A stretch of 31,344 bases of DNA from an uncultured Oscillospiraceae bacterium (GCA_910588145.1 CAJUPO010000019.1:1-31344); one strand, 5' to 3'; positions 7,623-16,287 are shown, numbered from the stretch's first letter. Made by a program: numbers and translations. Notes: generated by a model not told the origin, from the sequence alone.

Positions 7623-8423
7623 CTATTTTCTGCTGAACAGTTTTCTTCTTTCCTTAGGTTTTTGCTTTTCTCCGGAAATTTCCATGCCTAATAATTCGTA
7701 AGCCTCTGCTCCCTTTGAGCTTTTATCGTAATACATAACCGGCTTTCCATGGCTTGGCGCTTCCGATAAACGGACATTTCTCGGTATTTTTGTTTCAAAT
7801 GTCTTTCCCGGAAAGAATCTTTCTACTTCTGCAACAACCTGCTGGCTTACGTTCAGTCTTGGATCATACATTGTAAATAAGATCCCCTCGATGTCAAGTG
7901 ATGGATTATACTTATTCTTAACTATTTTTATAGTTTCCATAAGCTGGCTTAATCCCTCAAGTGCATAAAATTCTGCCTGCATAGGAACTATTATCTTATC
8001 GCAGGCAACAAGTCCGTTTATAGTCATCAGGCTGAGGGACGGAGGACAATCTATAAAAATATAATCATAATCAAGCCGGCAGGTCAGCAGCTGCATTTTC
8101 AGTCTGTTCATTCTATTGTCAAGCTCTATCATTTCAATTTCCGCACCTGCAAGGGCAGATGTTGCAGCAACAAGGCTGACATTTTTAAATTCAGTCCTGA
8201 CAATTGCGTCCTGTATTCTTGCTTGTCCTATTAAAACGTCATAAGAAGTGTACTGTACTGCTTTTTTTCTCACTCCGAAGCCTGTTGTCATATTTCCCTG
8301 AGCGTCAATATCAATGCATAATACTTTCTTATCCTTTGAGCCGAAATATGCGGCAAGATTAACGGCAGTGGTGGATTTCCCTACTCCGCCTTTTTGATTG
8401 GCAACAGCGAATACCTTTCCCAT
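7623..8423 (-). CDS. parA: Chromosome-partitioning ATPase ParA (Soj)
   Basis: 266 residues. A deviant Walker A ATPase that dimerises on ATP and binds nucleoid DNA; in Firmicutes it also modulates DnaA. Visible motifs: 'NQKGGVGKSTTAVNLA' (deviant Walker A, starting about residue 9), 'IDIDAQGN' (A'), and 'IFIDCPPSLSLMTING' (Walker B). The C-terminus has a short basic tail ('KPKERRKLFSRK'), perhaps for DNA contact. AAGGAG precedes the ATG. A strong promoter (8455-8483) lies just upstream, and a parS site sits about 30 bases behind the -35, so transcription may be affected by ParB/Noc loading. Confidence 0.96.
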   Translation of the reverse strand: MGKVFAVANQKGGVGKSTTAVNLAAYFGSKDKKVLCIDIDAQGNMTTGFGVRKKAVQYTSYDVLIGQARIQDAIVRTEFKNVSLVAATSALAGAEIEMIELDNRMNRLKMQLLTCRLDYDYIFIDCPPSLSLMTINGLVACDKIIVPMQAEFYALEGLSQLMETIKIVKNKYNPSLDIEGILFTMYDPRLNVSQQVVAEVERFFPGKTFETKIPRNVRLSEAPSHGKPVMYYDKSSKGAEAYELLGMEISGEKQKPKERRKLFSRK

Positions 8424-8454
8424 AACATTCTCCTTTTTATATGTATCTTTATAA

Positions 8455-8483
8455 ATTATACCACTTTAATTTCATTATGTAAA
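8455..8483 (-). promoter_or_regulatory. Promoter of parA-parB
   Basis: Minus strand -35 TTTACA (plus 8478-8483), 17-base spacer, consensus -10 TATAAT (plus 8455-8460), about 25 bases before the parA start. Confidence 0.8.
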
Positions 8484-8510
8484 GGTATCGAATAAATTTT
8501 TATAAAAAAA

Positions 8511-8526
8511 TGTTCCACGTGGAACA
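8511..8526. promoter_or_regulatory. parS centromere site 1
   Basis: The perfect 16-bp palindrome TGTTCCACGTGGAACA, one base from the Bacillus parS form (TGTTCCACGTGAAACA), lies in the noc-parA intergenic region. It is the loading site for ParB and possibly Noc. A GGAACA half-site follows at 8533-8538. Confidence 0.93.
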
Positions 8527-8547
8527 TTCACGGGAACATTTTATTTC

Positions 8548-9417
8548 TTATTCTGATGTTCCACGTGGAACATCATTCTTTTTCATTATCGGAATCTTTA
8601 CCCTGTATTCAATATAATTCTCACTTTGTATTTTCTTTGAATCAGCTTCAATTCCTGCCGCTTTCATGGTTTCTACCGCTCTGTTTATGGTATTGACAAA
8701 AATTTTTACATTTCTGAAAACTGCACTTCTTTTCTTATAGCTTTCCTTTTCCTTTACCTTTCCGATATACTCGTCAATTGCCTGTTCCGTTTTTTCTACG
8801 TTATAGTTATATTTGATAATTTTATCAATTATCTGCATTCTCTCTTCCTTGCTTCCAAGCCTTAGCAGCGCCCTTGCATGCCGCTCAGTAAGATTAAATT
8901 TCGATATAATATCCTTTTCTTCGTCAGTAAGCTTCAAAATTCTCAGCTTATTCGCTATTGTCGACTGGGCTTTTCCAAGCTTTATAGCGGCGTCCTCCTG
9001 GGTCATGCCGTAATATGTAATCAGTTTTTCAATGGCTTTAGCCTCGTCAAAAAAAGATAAATCACATCTCTGTATGTTCTCTACCAAGGCAAGTACTGCG
9101 CTTGTCCTCTCCGTAATATCAAGAACAATGCACGGCACACATTTCATCTGTAGAAGCTTGGCGGCTCTCAGTCTCCTTTCGCCTGCGATTAACTCGTATC
9201 CGTTTTCTGTTTTTCTTACAGATAAAGGCTGCAAGATACCATTTTGACAAATACTCTCAGCAAGTGAGGTTATGTCACCATAATCAAAATCCGTTCTCGG
9301 CTGATGGGGATTGGGTGAAATATGTGATACCTGTATCTGTATTACCCGATTCCCGCTTTCTTTTTTTTCTTTTTCCCTTTCCTTTTCCTTTAAAATATTC
9401 AAAAATGCTGCCGCCAT
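8548..9417 (-). CDS. noc: Nucleoid occlusion protein Noc (ParB family)
   Basis: 289 residues, a ParB paralogue lying between rsmG and parA exactly as noc does in Bacillus. Noc binds DNA and the membrane to keep division off the nucleoid. The CTP-binding motifs GERRLRA (about 79-85) and ENIQR (about 113-117) and the helix-turn-helix ('TQEDAAIKLGKAQSTIANKL') are present. The first 20 residues ('MAAAFLNILKEKEREKEKK') could form an amphipathic helix as in Noc membrane targeting, in contrast to the ParB tail. Good AAGGAAG site. Odd: a parS palindrome is embedded in its last codons. It could instead be a second ParB; position and N-terminus favour Noc. It is preceded by a terminator (9504-9538), so it has its own promoter. 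Confidence 0.88.
   Translation of the reverse strand: MAAAFLNILKEKEREKEKKESGNRVIQIQVSHISPNPHQPRTDFDYGDITSLAESICQNGILQPLSVRKTENGYELIAGERRLRAAKLLQMKCVPCIVLDITERTSAVLALVENIQRCDLSFFDEAKAIEKLITYYGMTQEDAAIKLGKAQSTIANKLRILKLTDEEKDIISKFNLTERHARALLRLGSKEERMQIIDKIIKYNYNVEKTEQAIDEYIGKVKEKESYKKRSAVFRNVKIFVNTINRAVETMKAAGIEADSKKIQSENYIEYRVKIPIMKKNDVPRGTSE
8557..8572. promoter_or_regulatory. parS centromere site 2, inside the noc 3' end
   Basis: A second identical TGTTCCACGTGGAACA palindrome, 46 bases from the first and within the noc coding sequence, where it encodes Val-Pro-Arg-Gly-Thr near the C-terminus. Confidence 0.93.
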
Positions 9418-9503
9418 GTTAAACTTCCTTTCTCCTCAGTACCGCTGCTTTCTCTTTCCTCTGTATTAAATTTTATATCATTCGGGAAATAATTTCTACT
9501 TAA

Positions 9504-9538
9504 AAAATCCGCTCTTAAATAAATTAAAAGCGGATTTT
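9504..9538 (-). terminator. Intrinsic terminator of the mnmE-mnmG-rsmG unit
   Basis: A ten-base perfect stem (9504-9513 with 9529-9538, 15-base loop); on the minus strand the stem ends in a T6 run. It lies 20 bases after the rsmG stop, before noc. Confidence 0.85.
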
Positions 9539-9557
9539 CTATCATATTCATTTTTTT

Positions 9558-10262
9558 TCACAAGGGTTTATTCTTTATCTGACTGCTGTTTCTCGGATAT
9601 TTTGAAGAAGTATGCGATATTTTTTTGACTGTAAATATTTTTCTTTTCTCACTGCCCGAAAGAGTATAATCGAATACATTTTCCTTGATACATCCAAGCT
9701 TTTTTATAGCTTCAAGGGAAGATTCAATATCCTCATTCGGACCCTTCATTGCGGCGAAAATTCCTCCCTCCTTTAAAAAAGGAGTACAGTATTCACAAAG
9801 AACCGGCATGGACGCTACCGCTCTTGCCGCTGCAAAATCAAATTTTTCTCTATAATTGCTGTTTCTTCCAATTTCCTCGGCTCTGCCATGAACAGTTTCA
9901 CATTTTATATCAAGCCTTTCACAAAGCTGATTCAAAAAAACAATACGCTTGTTAAGGCTGTCAAGAAGAGTAAGCTTTATGTCAGGACGAAATATTTTTA
10001 CCGGCACTGACGGAAATCCGGCGCCTGTTCCCACATCTATCATGGAAGCTCCCTTTGGAATCTCAGCATATTTTAAAAGCACAATACTGTCTGCAAAATG
10101 TTTTATCCAAACATCTTCCTTTTCAGTGATAGCCGTAAGATTTACTTTTTCATTATATTCTACCAAAAAATTATAATAAATTTCAAGCTTTTCATGAAGC
10201 TCTTTGCTGTATTCAAGTCCGTTTTCTTCAAATATTTCCTTAGCTCTTTCAAAGCTGTTCAT
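9558..10262 (-). CDS. rsmG: 16S rRNA (guanine-527-N7) methyltransferase RsmG (GidB)
   Basis: 234 residues. Methylates N7 of G527 in 16S rRNA using S-adenosylmethionine; loss is known to give low-level streptomycin resistance in other bacteria. The SAM-binding motif 'MIDVGTGAGFPSVPVKI' sits about residues 70-86. A second conserved block ('AAARAVASMPVLCEY') follows, then 'GGIFAAMKG'. The start overlaps the end of mnmG by 14 bases and uses an AAAGGA site inside mnmG, so translation is coupled. The C-terminal 15 residues are polar and variable. Confidence 0.96.
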   Translation of the reverse strand: MNSFERAKEIFEENGLEYSKELHEKLEIYYNFLVEYNEKVNLTAITEKEDVWIKHFADSIVLLKYAEIPKGASMIDVGTGAGFPSVPVKIFRPDIKLTLLDSLNKRIVFLNQLCERLDIKCETVHGRAEEIGRNSNYREKFDFAAARAVASMPVLCEYCTPFLKEGGIFAAMKGPNEDIESSLEAIKKLGCIKENVFDYTLSGSEKRKIFTVKKISHTSSKYPRNSSQIKNKPL

Positions 10263-12138
10263 TCATTTTTCCTTTCTGTTCAAGCCATATCGCAAGCACT
10301 GAAGCGTCAGCCGGAGATACACCGGATATTCTCGAAGCCTGTCCTATATTTTCCGGATGATGCTTGTTAAGCTTTTCAGCCGCTTCAAGTCTCAGACCCC
10401 TTATTTCACTGTAATCTGTATTTTCCGGAAGCTTCTTTGACTCCATTTTTCTCATTATCTCAATTTGTTCCTGCTGTTTTTCTATGTATCCCTCATACTT
10501 GATCTGAAGCTCCACCTGTTCTCTTTCAGCAAAATCCAAAGTTTCTCTTTCCTTGTCAAATTCGGACAGCATATCATATCCAAGCTGTGGACGTTTTATA
10601 AGATCTGCAAGCTTACAGCCGGTTACAAGAGGAGATGTTCCCTTTTCAGCAAGAAATTCATTGAGTTCCTTTGAAGGAGCAATATTAAGTTTTTTAACTC
10701 TTTTTATTTCCTTTTCAATGTTTTCAATTTTCTTAAGAAGTTTATCATGCTTTTCCTTTGATATAAGACCAATCTTGTACCCAACAGGAGTCAGTCTCTG
10801 GTCAGCGTTATCCTGTCTGAGTATCAGTCTGTATTCACTTCTTGAAGTCATCATTCTGTAAGGATCAGCACAGCCCTTTGTAACAAGGTCATCTATAAGC
10901 GTTCCGATATAAGAGCTTGCTCTGTCAAGTATCAAAGGTTCTTTTCCCTGTATGGAAAGCGCCGCATTAATTCCGGCAACAAGTCCCTGAGCGGCGGCTT
11001 CTTCGTATCCGGAACTGCCGTTAAACTGTCCTGCCCCGTAAAGACCCTTGATATTTTTAAATTCAAGAGTAGATTTCATCTGAGTAGGCTCACAGCAATC
11101 GTATTCTATTGCATACGCCGGACGCATTATCTCTACATTTTCAAGTCCTCTTATAGTCCTCAGAAAAGCCAGCTGAACATCCTCCGGCAGTGAAGACGAC
11201 ATTCCCTGAAGATAGTATTCGTCTGTTTCAAGACCCATCGGTTCAACAAAAAGCTGATGTCTTTCCTTATCGGCAAAGCGTACTATTTTATCCTCAATTG
11301 ACGGACAGTACCTGGGTCCTACACCTTTAATACGTCCTGAATAAAGAGGAGATCTATGAAGATTATCCATAATCACCTTATGAGTTTCACTGTTAGTATA
11401 AGTTACATAGCATGAAACAATATTCTTCATATCATCGGAATCACTTTCAAAAGAAAACGGAACAATCTCTTCGTCACCGTCTTGTTTTTCCATTACGGAA
11501 AAGTCAATGCTTCTTTTATGCACACGGCAAGGAGTTCCTGTTTTAAACCGTCTCAGCTCAACCCCGTTTTTCACAAGGCTTTCAGAGAGATAAACCGACG
11601 GCAAAGCTGCGTCCGGACCGCTTTCATAGGATTCTTCTCCTACATGAATTTTGCCTTTAAGATAAGTTCCCGTAGCGATGATAACAGCCTTTACCTTATA
11701 CTCTGCACCAAGATTTGTTCTTATTGCCTTTACAGCGCCATCTTCACAAACGATCTCAGCCACTTCCCCCTGCTTAACAAAAAGGTTATCGGTTTTCTCA
11801 CATACCTTTTTCATATACTCATGGTATCTCATTCTGTCTGCCTGCACTCTAAGACTATGCACTGCCGGACCTTTTCCCTTGTTAAGCATTCTGCTCTGTA
11901 TAAAGCATTTATCCGCCGCTCTGCCCATTTCTCCTCCGAGAGCGTCTATTTCTCTTACAAGATGTCCCTTTGCAGTTCCGCCTATTGAGGGATTGCAGGG
12001 CATATTTGCGATCTGGTCAAGGGAAATTGTAAAGAGCGCCGTACTGCATCCAAGCCTTGCCGCAGCAAGTGCGGCTTCAACTCCGGCATGACCTGCGCCT
12101 ACAATAGCTATATCAAATTCACCCATTGAATAACTCAT
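10249..12138 (-). CDS. mnmG: tRNA uridine-34 carboxymethylaminomethyl modification enzyme MnmG (GidA)
   Basis: 629 residues, full length. An FAD enzyme that works with MnmE to install cmnm5 at the wobble U34 of certain tRNAs, supporting reading of split codon boxes. The N-terminal dinucleotide-binding motif 'IVGAGHAGVEAALAAARLG' is at about 11-29, followed by 'GGTAKGHLVREIDALGGEMG' and 'RMLNKGKGPAVHSLRVQADR', both MnmG signatures. The C-terminal helical domain ends in the tRNA/MnmE-binding 'YEGYIEKQ' and 'HHPENIGQASRISGVSPAD' segments. Start ATG has GGAG eight bases upstream. It lies 15 bases after mnmE and overlaps rsmG, so the three form an operon. Confidence 0.97.
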   Translation of the reverse strand: MSYSMGEFDIAIVGAGHAGVEAALAAARLGCSTALFTISLDQIANMPCNPSIGGTAKGHLVREIDALGGEMGRAADKCFIQSRMLNKGKGPAVHSLRVQADRMRYHEYMKKVCEKTDNLFVKQGEVAEIVCEDGAVKAIRTNLGAEYKVKAVIIATGTYLKGKIHVGEESYESGPDAALPSVYLSESLVKNGVELRRFKTGTPCRVHKRSIDFSVMEKQDGDEEIVPFSFESDSDDMKNIVSCYVTYTNSETHKVIMDNLHRSPLYSGRIKGVGPRYCPSIEDKIVRFADKERHQLFVEPMGLETDEYYLQGMSSSLPEDVQLAFLRTIRGLENVEIMRPAYAIEYDCCEPTQMKSTLEFKNIKGLYGAGQFNGSSGYEEAAAQGLVAGINAALSIQGKEPLILDRASSYIGTLIDDLVTKGCADPYRMMTSRSEYRLILRQDNADQRLTPVGYKIGLISKEKHDKLLKKIENIEKEIKRVKKLNIAPSKELNEFLAEKGTSPLVTGCKLADLIKRPQLGYDMLSEFDKERETLDFAEREQVELQIKYEGYIEKQQEQIEIMRKMESKKLPENTDYSEIRGLRLEAAEKLNKHHPENIGQASRISGVSPADASVLAIWLEQKGKMNEQL

Positions 12139-12153
12139 AAATTATTCTCCATT

Positions 12154-13515
12154 CTACTTTCCGACACAAAATCTGGAAAATACATTGTTTATAACCGTTT
12201 CGGAAGCTGATTCCCCTGTAAGTTCCATAAGCTTAGACGCCGCACTGTCAAGAAGAACAGTAATTGCGTCGAGCAATTCCCCGTTTTCAAGGGCATATTT
12301 AGCTTCTTTTGCATTCTGCATTGCAGATTCCAGGCATTCCATTTGTCTTTCATTAGCAATTATTCCTGCGTCAGCCTCAGTTTCCTCTTTAAGAAACATA
12401 TCTTCAAGACAATCTTTAAGTTCGTTGATACCGGAATCATTTAAAGCAGATATTTCTACTACATGTTTAAAATTTTCTTTTATATACTCTTTGTTTACTA
12501 ATGTTTTACCGTCAGATTTATTTATAACCGCAATAGTTTTTCTGTCCCTTATATAATCAATAAGTTCGTAATCCTTTTTTTCAAGAGGAACAGTATTATC
12601 AAAAACCGCAAGTATAAGTTCAGCCTCGTCTATTTTTTTATAAGCAATATCAACGCCAATGCTTTCTATAACATCTTCCGTTTCCCTAATTCCGGCAGTA
12701 TCCGACAATCTCAGGGTAATATCCCCCAGCTTCACGCTTTCTTCAACCACATCTCTTGTAGTTCCGGCGATATCAGTTACAATGCTGCGCTGAAAACCGC
12801 TGAGACAATTCATAAGTGTTGACTTCCCCACGTTCGGCTTACCTGCAATTACAGTATTTATCCCTTCTCTGAGGATTCTTCCGTAGTCATAAGTTTCTGC
12901 TGTTTTCCTAAAAAGCGTCAGTACTTCATCAAGTTCCTTTCCAAGAGCCTCAGGACTAACCTCAGGAATATCCTCCTCAGGAAAATCTGCCCATGCTGCA
13001 AGATCACCTAAAATTTTTATTATTTTTTCCTTGATGGCATTTATGCGTCTGAAAACCGCTCCTTCTCTTACTGCATTGGCATATCTAAGTTCTCTTTCTC
13101 CGGAAGAGCTGATAACGTCCATAACAGCTTCCGCCTGAGTCAGAGACATCTTTCCGTTAAGGAACGCCCTTTTGGTAAATTCACCTGGACCAGCTAAAAC
13201 TGCTCCTTTTTTCAAAATCAATCTAAGAATTTTTTTTGTTATATATCTGCCGCCGTGGCAAGAAATTTCAGCGCAGTTTTCACCCGTATAGCTTTTCGGC
13301 GCTCTGAAAACAGTAAGAACTGCGTCGTCTATTCTTTCATCTCCGTCAGTAACATATCCATAAGCGCAGGTATACCCCTCCATTTCCTCCGGACTTTTAT
13401 CTCCGGCACCTTTGAAAATAAGGGAAGCGATTTTTAAAGCGTCCTCACCGGAAATTCTTATTACTGAAATTCCTCCGGGAGCGTCCGGCGTTGCAATAGC
13501 AGCAATTGCTGACAT
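12154..13515 (-). CDS. mnmE: tRNA modification GTPase MnmE (TrmE)
   Basis: 453 residues. Partner of MnmG in U34 modification; it binds formyl-tetrahydrofolate and hydrolyses GTP. The N-terminal folate-binding domain has 'IAAIATPDAPGGISVIRISG', and the central G domain has G1 'GKPNVGKST', the G2-G3 region 'TDIAGTTRD' and 'DTAGIRET', and G4 'NKSD'. The C-terminus ends in the conserved Cys motif 'FCVGK', where the family usually has C-[I/V]-G-K. GGAG precedes the ATG. A TATAAT (plus 13535-13540) just upstream could be a -10 of its own promoter, but its -35 would be poor and lies in the jag terminator; readthrough is equally possible. Confidence 0.97.
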   Translation of the reverse strand: MSAIAAIATPDAPGGISVIRISGEDALKIASLIFKGAGDKSPEEMEGYTCAYGYVTDGDERIDDAVLTVFRAPKSYTGENCAEISCHGGRYITKKILRLILKKGAVLAGPGEFTKRAFLNGKMSLTQAEAVMDVISSSGERELRYANAVREGAVFRRINAIKEKIIKILGDLAAWADFPEEDIPEVSPEALGKELDEVLTLFRKTAETYDYGRILREGINTVIAGKPNVGKSTLMNCLSGFQRSIVTDIAGTTRDVVEESVKLGDITLRLSDTAGIRETEDVIESIGVDIAYKKIDEAELILAVFDNTVPLEKKDYELIDYIRDRKTIAVINKSDGKTLVNKEYIKENFKHVVEISALNDSGINELKDCLEDMFLKEETEADAGIIANERQMECLESAMQNAKEAKYALENGELLDAITVLLDSAASKLMELTGESASETVINNVFSRFCVGK

Positions 13516-13550
13516 AAAAATACTCCAATCATTTATTATAGTATAAAATA

Positions 13551-13577
13551 AAAGCGACCCGTAAGGGCCGCTTTAAA
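13551..13577 (-). terminator. Terminator after khpB/jag
   Basis: A ten-base stem (13551-13560 with 13565-13574, one G-U pair on the transcript, four-base loop) is followed on the minus strand by a T-rich stretch. It starts 9 bases past the jag stop and separates rnpA-yidD-yidC-jag from mnmE. Confidence 0.8.
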
Positions 13578-13582
13578 ATCAC

Positions 13583-14446
13583 TCAAAGTTCAATCTTTCC
13601 GTAAAGTCCGGCATGAATATCGTCTTCCGGTCTTGGTTTCTTATAATCTTTTTCAAAGCTTGTTTTCAGATCAAGGGAACGCGGACCCTCTGATTTTTTC
13701 TTGCTGTTCTTTTTACCGGAATCTCTTTTCTTCGGATTATCAGAAGATATAACAACCTTTCTGTATGGTTCTTCTCCCACTGACTTAGAGCTAACTCCCT
13801 CTATTTCAGAAACAGCCGAATGAATTATTCTTCTTTCATATGGATTCATAGGTTCAAGAGTAGTTGAACGTCCGGACTTTAAAACCTTTTCGCTTATTTT
13901 CTTAGCCAGCGCCCTTAAGGTTTCTTCTCTCTTTCCTCTGTAGCCGCAGCTGTCGATGGATACTCTTGTGTAATCGCCTTCGATACGGTTCACAACGAGA
14001 GATGTGAGATACTGAAGTGAATCAAGAGTTTCACCTCTTCTGCCTATAACGGCGCCCGAACCCTTGCTGTCAATATCTATAAAAATTCCGGAATCAGTAG
14101 AGGTAAGAATTATCTCAGATTCTATATCCATCTTTTCAAGGACCTTTTCAAGATATCCCTTAGCAGCGCTCATTTTATCCTTAATTTCTTTTTCCTTTTT
14201 ATTTTCCTCTATAAAGGACGGACCGTCATTAGCAGACGGAAAATTATAGCCTGCCCAAACTCTTGCCTCTTCCTTTACTTTTCCGAATAAGCCTTTTTTG
14301 CCCTCGTCAATAACATTAAAGGAAATTTTTTCAACCGGAACGCCAAATTCCTCAGATGCCTTCCTTTTACAGTCATCAACTGACTTTCCGTTAAAAATTC
14401 CGCATTTATCCATCGGTATCATTTCAGAAACATCATTGCTTTTCAT
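13583..14446 (-). CDS. khpB: RNA-binding protein KhpB (Jag): Jag-N, KH and R3H domains
   Basis: 287 residues. The N-terminal Jag domain is at about 10-60 ('FNGKSVDDCKRKASEEFGV', then 'GKKGLFGKVKEEARVW'), followed by a charged linker. A KH domain with the GxxG-type loop 'SGAVIGRRGETLDSLQYL' comes next (about 125-145), then an R3H domain with 'NPYERRIIHSAV' (R-x3-H). Such proteins act with KhpA as RNA chaperones affecting cell division and wall synthesis in Firmicutes. The tail after about 235 is Lys/Ser-rich. Start: a GTG at 14455 sits too close to the GGAGAG site, so the ATG at 14446 is used. It follows yidC, the usual partner, by about 35 bases. Confidence 0.93.
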   Translation of the reverse strand: MKSNDVSEMIPMDKCGIFNGKSVDDCKRKASEEFGVPVEKISFNVIDEGKKGLFGKVKEEARVWAGYNFPSANDGPSFIEENKKEKEIKDKMSAAKGYLEKVLEKMDIESEIILTSTDSGIFIDIDSKGSGAVIGRRGETLDSLQYLTSLVVNRIEGDYTRVSIDSCGYRGKREETLRALAKKISEKVLKSGRSTTLEPMNPYERRIIHSAVSEIEGVSSKSVGEEPYRKVVISSDNPKKRDSGKKNSKKKSEGPRSLDLKTSFEKDYKKPRPEDDIHAGLYGKIEL

Positions 14447-14481
14447 TATACCCACTCTCCTTCTTCTTATTATTATAAGAA

Positions 14482-15612
14482 TCAGTCATCATTACCTTCG
14501 ACGTTATCTTCCTTATACTCATCCCCGTATTTTTCAGCCATTCTTTTTCTTGCTTCATTTATAAGCTGTCTGTTGTATATCTGTTTTTCAGACTTTGACA
14601 TTCCCTCTGTTTCAGCCGAATAGTCATGGCGTCCTGCCTTTTTAGCTTCTTCCTGCTGAGCAAGCATTGCCGCCTGCTGATCCATCATTTTCTGCATAAA
14701 ACCAGGCTTCTTGTTTTTCTTTTTTTCCTTATCCTTTTCAGCAATGACCTTTAGTCTTTCAGGAGTAAAATAAGCGTACAGCACCGCTGACTGAACGAAT
14801 GCAAATACTGTTGACCAAATCCAGTAGAAACCAACGCCTGCCGGCACTGTAAAAGCAAGCCAAACTGAAAACAGCGGCATTATAAACATAACGATATTCA
14901 TAGCGCCCATACCAGCCATTGCCGGATTCATTTTTCTTGTTTTATACTGAGTATATATAGTGTAAAGAAGCTGTACAAGTCCGGAAACAACAGGGATCAT
15001 AACAAGGGCAATTGCCGTTTTGGTCCAGCCGCCGTCAGGATGTATTGTTGGGATTGACCCCAGATCTATACCGAGAAAAGTATTTTTAAATTCCGATACC
15101 TTATCTACAAAATTTTCTCCAAGCGAAGCGAAATCTTCTTTATGCTGCTTAACTGCCTGAAGAATATAAAGCTCTGCTCTGCCTTTCATATCGGATTCTT
15201 TAAAATATCCCTTATTGATAATTATATCAGTTGCCTGATTAATTACGTCGCCGCTTAGTCTAAGAATATGAGAAAGCGGACGGTAAACAACATAGAACAC
15301 GCCGTAAAGAATAATCATCTGGATTATCATAGGAAGACAGCTTCCCATAGGATTTACGCCTTCCTGACTGTAAAGCTTCTGCTGTTCCTCGGCAAGCTTC
15401 TGCTGATTATTGGCATACTGTTTTTTAAGCTTGGCAAGCTTAGGATTAAGCGCCTGCATTCTTGCAGAACCAAGCTGAGACTTGTATCCTGTAGGAAAAA
15501 GAATAATTTTTGTCAAAAGGGTAAAAAGGATAATGCATATGCCATAATTCGGAATAAAGTTGTATAAGAAATACATTATCCATCCAAGAGGGATACCAAT
15601 TATTTTACTCAA
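14482..15612 (-). CDS. yidC: Membrane protein insertase YidC (SpoIIIJ/Oxa1 family)
   Basis: 376 residues. Inserts and folds membrane proteins, alone or with SecYEG. Hydrophobic segments are visible at about 8-40, 90-112, 198-218, 234-258 and 262-285. The first helix contains 'FTLLTKIILFPTGYKSQ', where Lys35 takes the place of the usual hydrophilic-groove Arg. The cytoplasmic helical hairpin ('LNPKLAKLKKQY...LYSQEGVNPMGSCLP') is typical. There is no signal peptide or lipobox, unlike Bacillus YidC, but a clostridial-like extracytoplasmic loop of about 80 residues (118-195) is present, and the basic tail is long. Start codon is TTG (15612), with GGAG eight bases upstream. It is in the rnpA-yidD-yidC-khpB operon. 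Confidence 0.95.
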   Translation of the reverse strand: MSKIIGIPLGWIMYFLYNFIPNYGICIILFTLLTKIILFPTGYKSQLGSARMQALNPKLAKLKKQYANNQQKLAEEQQKLYSQEGVNPMGSCLPMIIQMIILYGVFYVVYRPLSHILRLSGDVINQATDIIINKGYFKESDMKGRAELYILQAVKQHKEDFASLGENFVDKVSEFKNTFLGIDLGSIPTIHPDGGWTKTAIALVMIPVVSGLVQLLYTIYTQYKTRKMNPAMAGMGAMNIVMFIMPLFSVWLAFTVPAGVGFYWIWSTVFAFVQSAVLYAYFTPERLKVIAEKDKEKKKNKKPGFMQKMMDQQAAMLAQQEEAKKAGRHDYSAETEGMSKSEKQIYNRQLINEARKRMAEKYGDEYKEDNVEGNDD

Positions 15613-15639
15613 AGCTGTTTCTCCAATCGTCTGAAATAT

Positions 15640-15882
15640 TTATTTATATTTTCTTCCTGAAAAACTGAATTTTTCGGGAACATAATCAATTCCGCCGTCG
15701 CTCCACGGATTGCATCTTATGATCCTGAGCACGGCAAGCCATCCTCCCCTGAAAAAGCCGAAATTTTTCACCGCCTCCAGCGCATAGGCTGAACAGGTCG
15801 GATGGTATTTGCAGCAGGGAGGAAAAATCGGGGAAATAAATTTTCTGTAAACTTTAATTATCCCCATCAATATATATTTCAT
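15640..15882 (-). CDS. yidD: Membrane protein insertion efficiency factor YidD
   Basis: 80 residues, typical size. A small membrane-associated protein that assists YidC. It has the amphipathic N-terminus ('IIKVYRKFISP') and the cysteine block 'PPCCKYHPTCSAYALEA', followed by 'GGWLAVLRIIRCNPWSDGGID'. The family usually continues with D-P-V-P; here it reads D-Y-V-P, a mild deviation. Its ATG overlaps the rnpA stop (ATGA, 15879-15882) and uses an AAGGA site inside rnpA, so the genes are translationally coupled. Confidence 0.95.
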   Translation of the reverse strand: MKYILMGIIKVYRKFISPIFPPCCKYHPTCSAYALEAVKNFGFFRGGWLAVLRIIRCNPWSDGGIDYVPEKFSFSGRKYK

Positions 15883-16235
15883 TTTTCCTTATCTCCGAAA
15901 GCAAGTTCCCTAATTTTTCTAATGCCGTAATTTTGAAGAAACTCAGTAAAAACCGTACTTTTAATAGTACCGATAGAATTTCTCGCAACAATTATAATGT
16001 CAACGCCGATAGGCATGTCCTTTTCCGTTTCCATATAAGCCTGTCTGATGACTCTTTTCGCCCTGTTTCGGCAGACGGCATTGCCGACCTTTTTACCGGC
16101 AGTTATGCCCAGCCTGTTATAAGGCCTTCCGTTTTTTCTTGTATAGATTACAGCATACTTTGAAACCAGCGAACTGCCCCTGCGGTAAAGATAAAGAAAA
16201 TCCTTATTTTTATTTATAATTTCAGTATACAGCAT
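15879..16235 (-). CDS. rnpA: Ribonuclease P protein component
   Basis: 118 residues. Protein subunit of RNase P, which with its RNA trims tRNA 5' leaders. The 'LYRRGSS' substrate-binding region is followed by the RNR-type signature 'GKKVGNAVCRNRAKRVIRQAY', then a C-terminal 'GVDIIIVARN' strand. Start: an upstream TTG would add nine residues, but a GGTGAG site precedes the ATG at 16235 with eight-base spacing, so that start is used. It has its own promoter (16288-16316) beyond the rpmH terminator and is the first gene of rnpA-yidD-yidC-khpB. Confidence 0.95.
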   Translation of the reverse strand: MLYTEIINKNKDFLYLYRRGSSLVSKYAVIYTRKNGRPYNRLGITAGKKVGNAVCRNRAKRVIRQAYMETEKDMPIGVDIIIVARNSIGTIKSTVFTEFLQNYGIRKIRELAFGDKEK

Positions 16236-16287
16236 AAAAATACTCACCCCGCTTTTATTCAAGCGGTTTATTTCTTATTATAAAATT

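Noticed and set aside
9483..9490. CGGGAAAT, a half of the Bacillus Noc binding site upstream of noc
   Set aside because: Only one half-site; the other arm does not match the 14-mer palindrome, so chance is likely.
11482..11988. Plus-strand ORF of 168 residues opposite mnmG
   Set aside because: It is antisense to a well-conserved gene, with no ribosome-binding site and unlike any known family.
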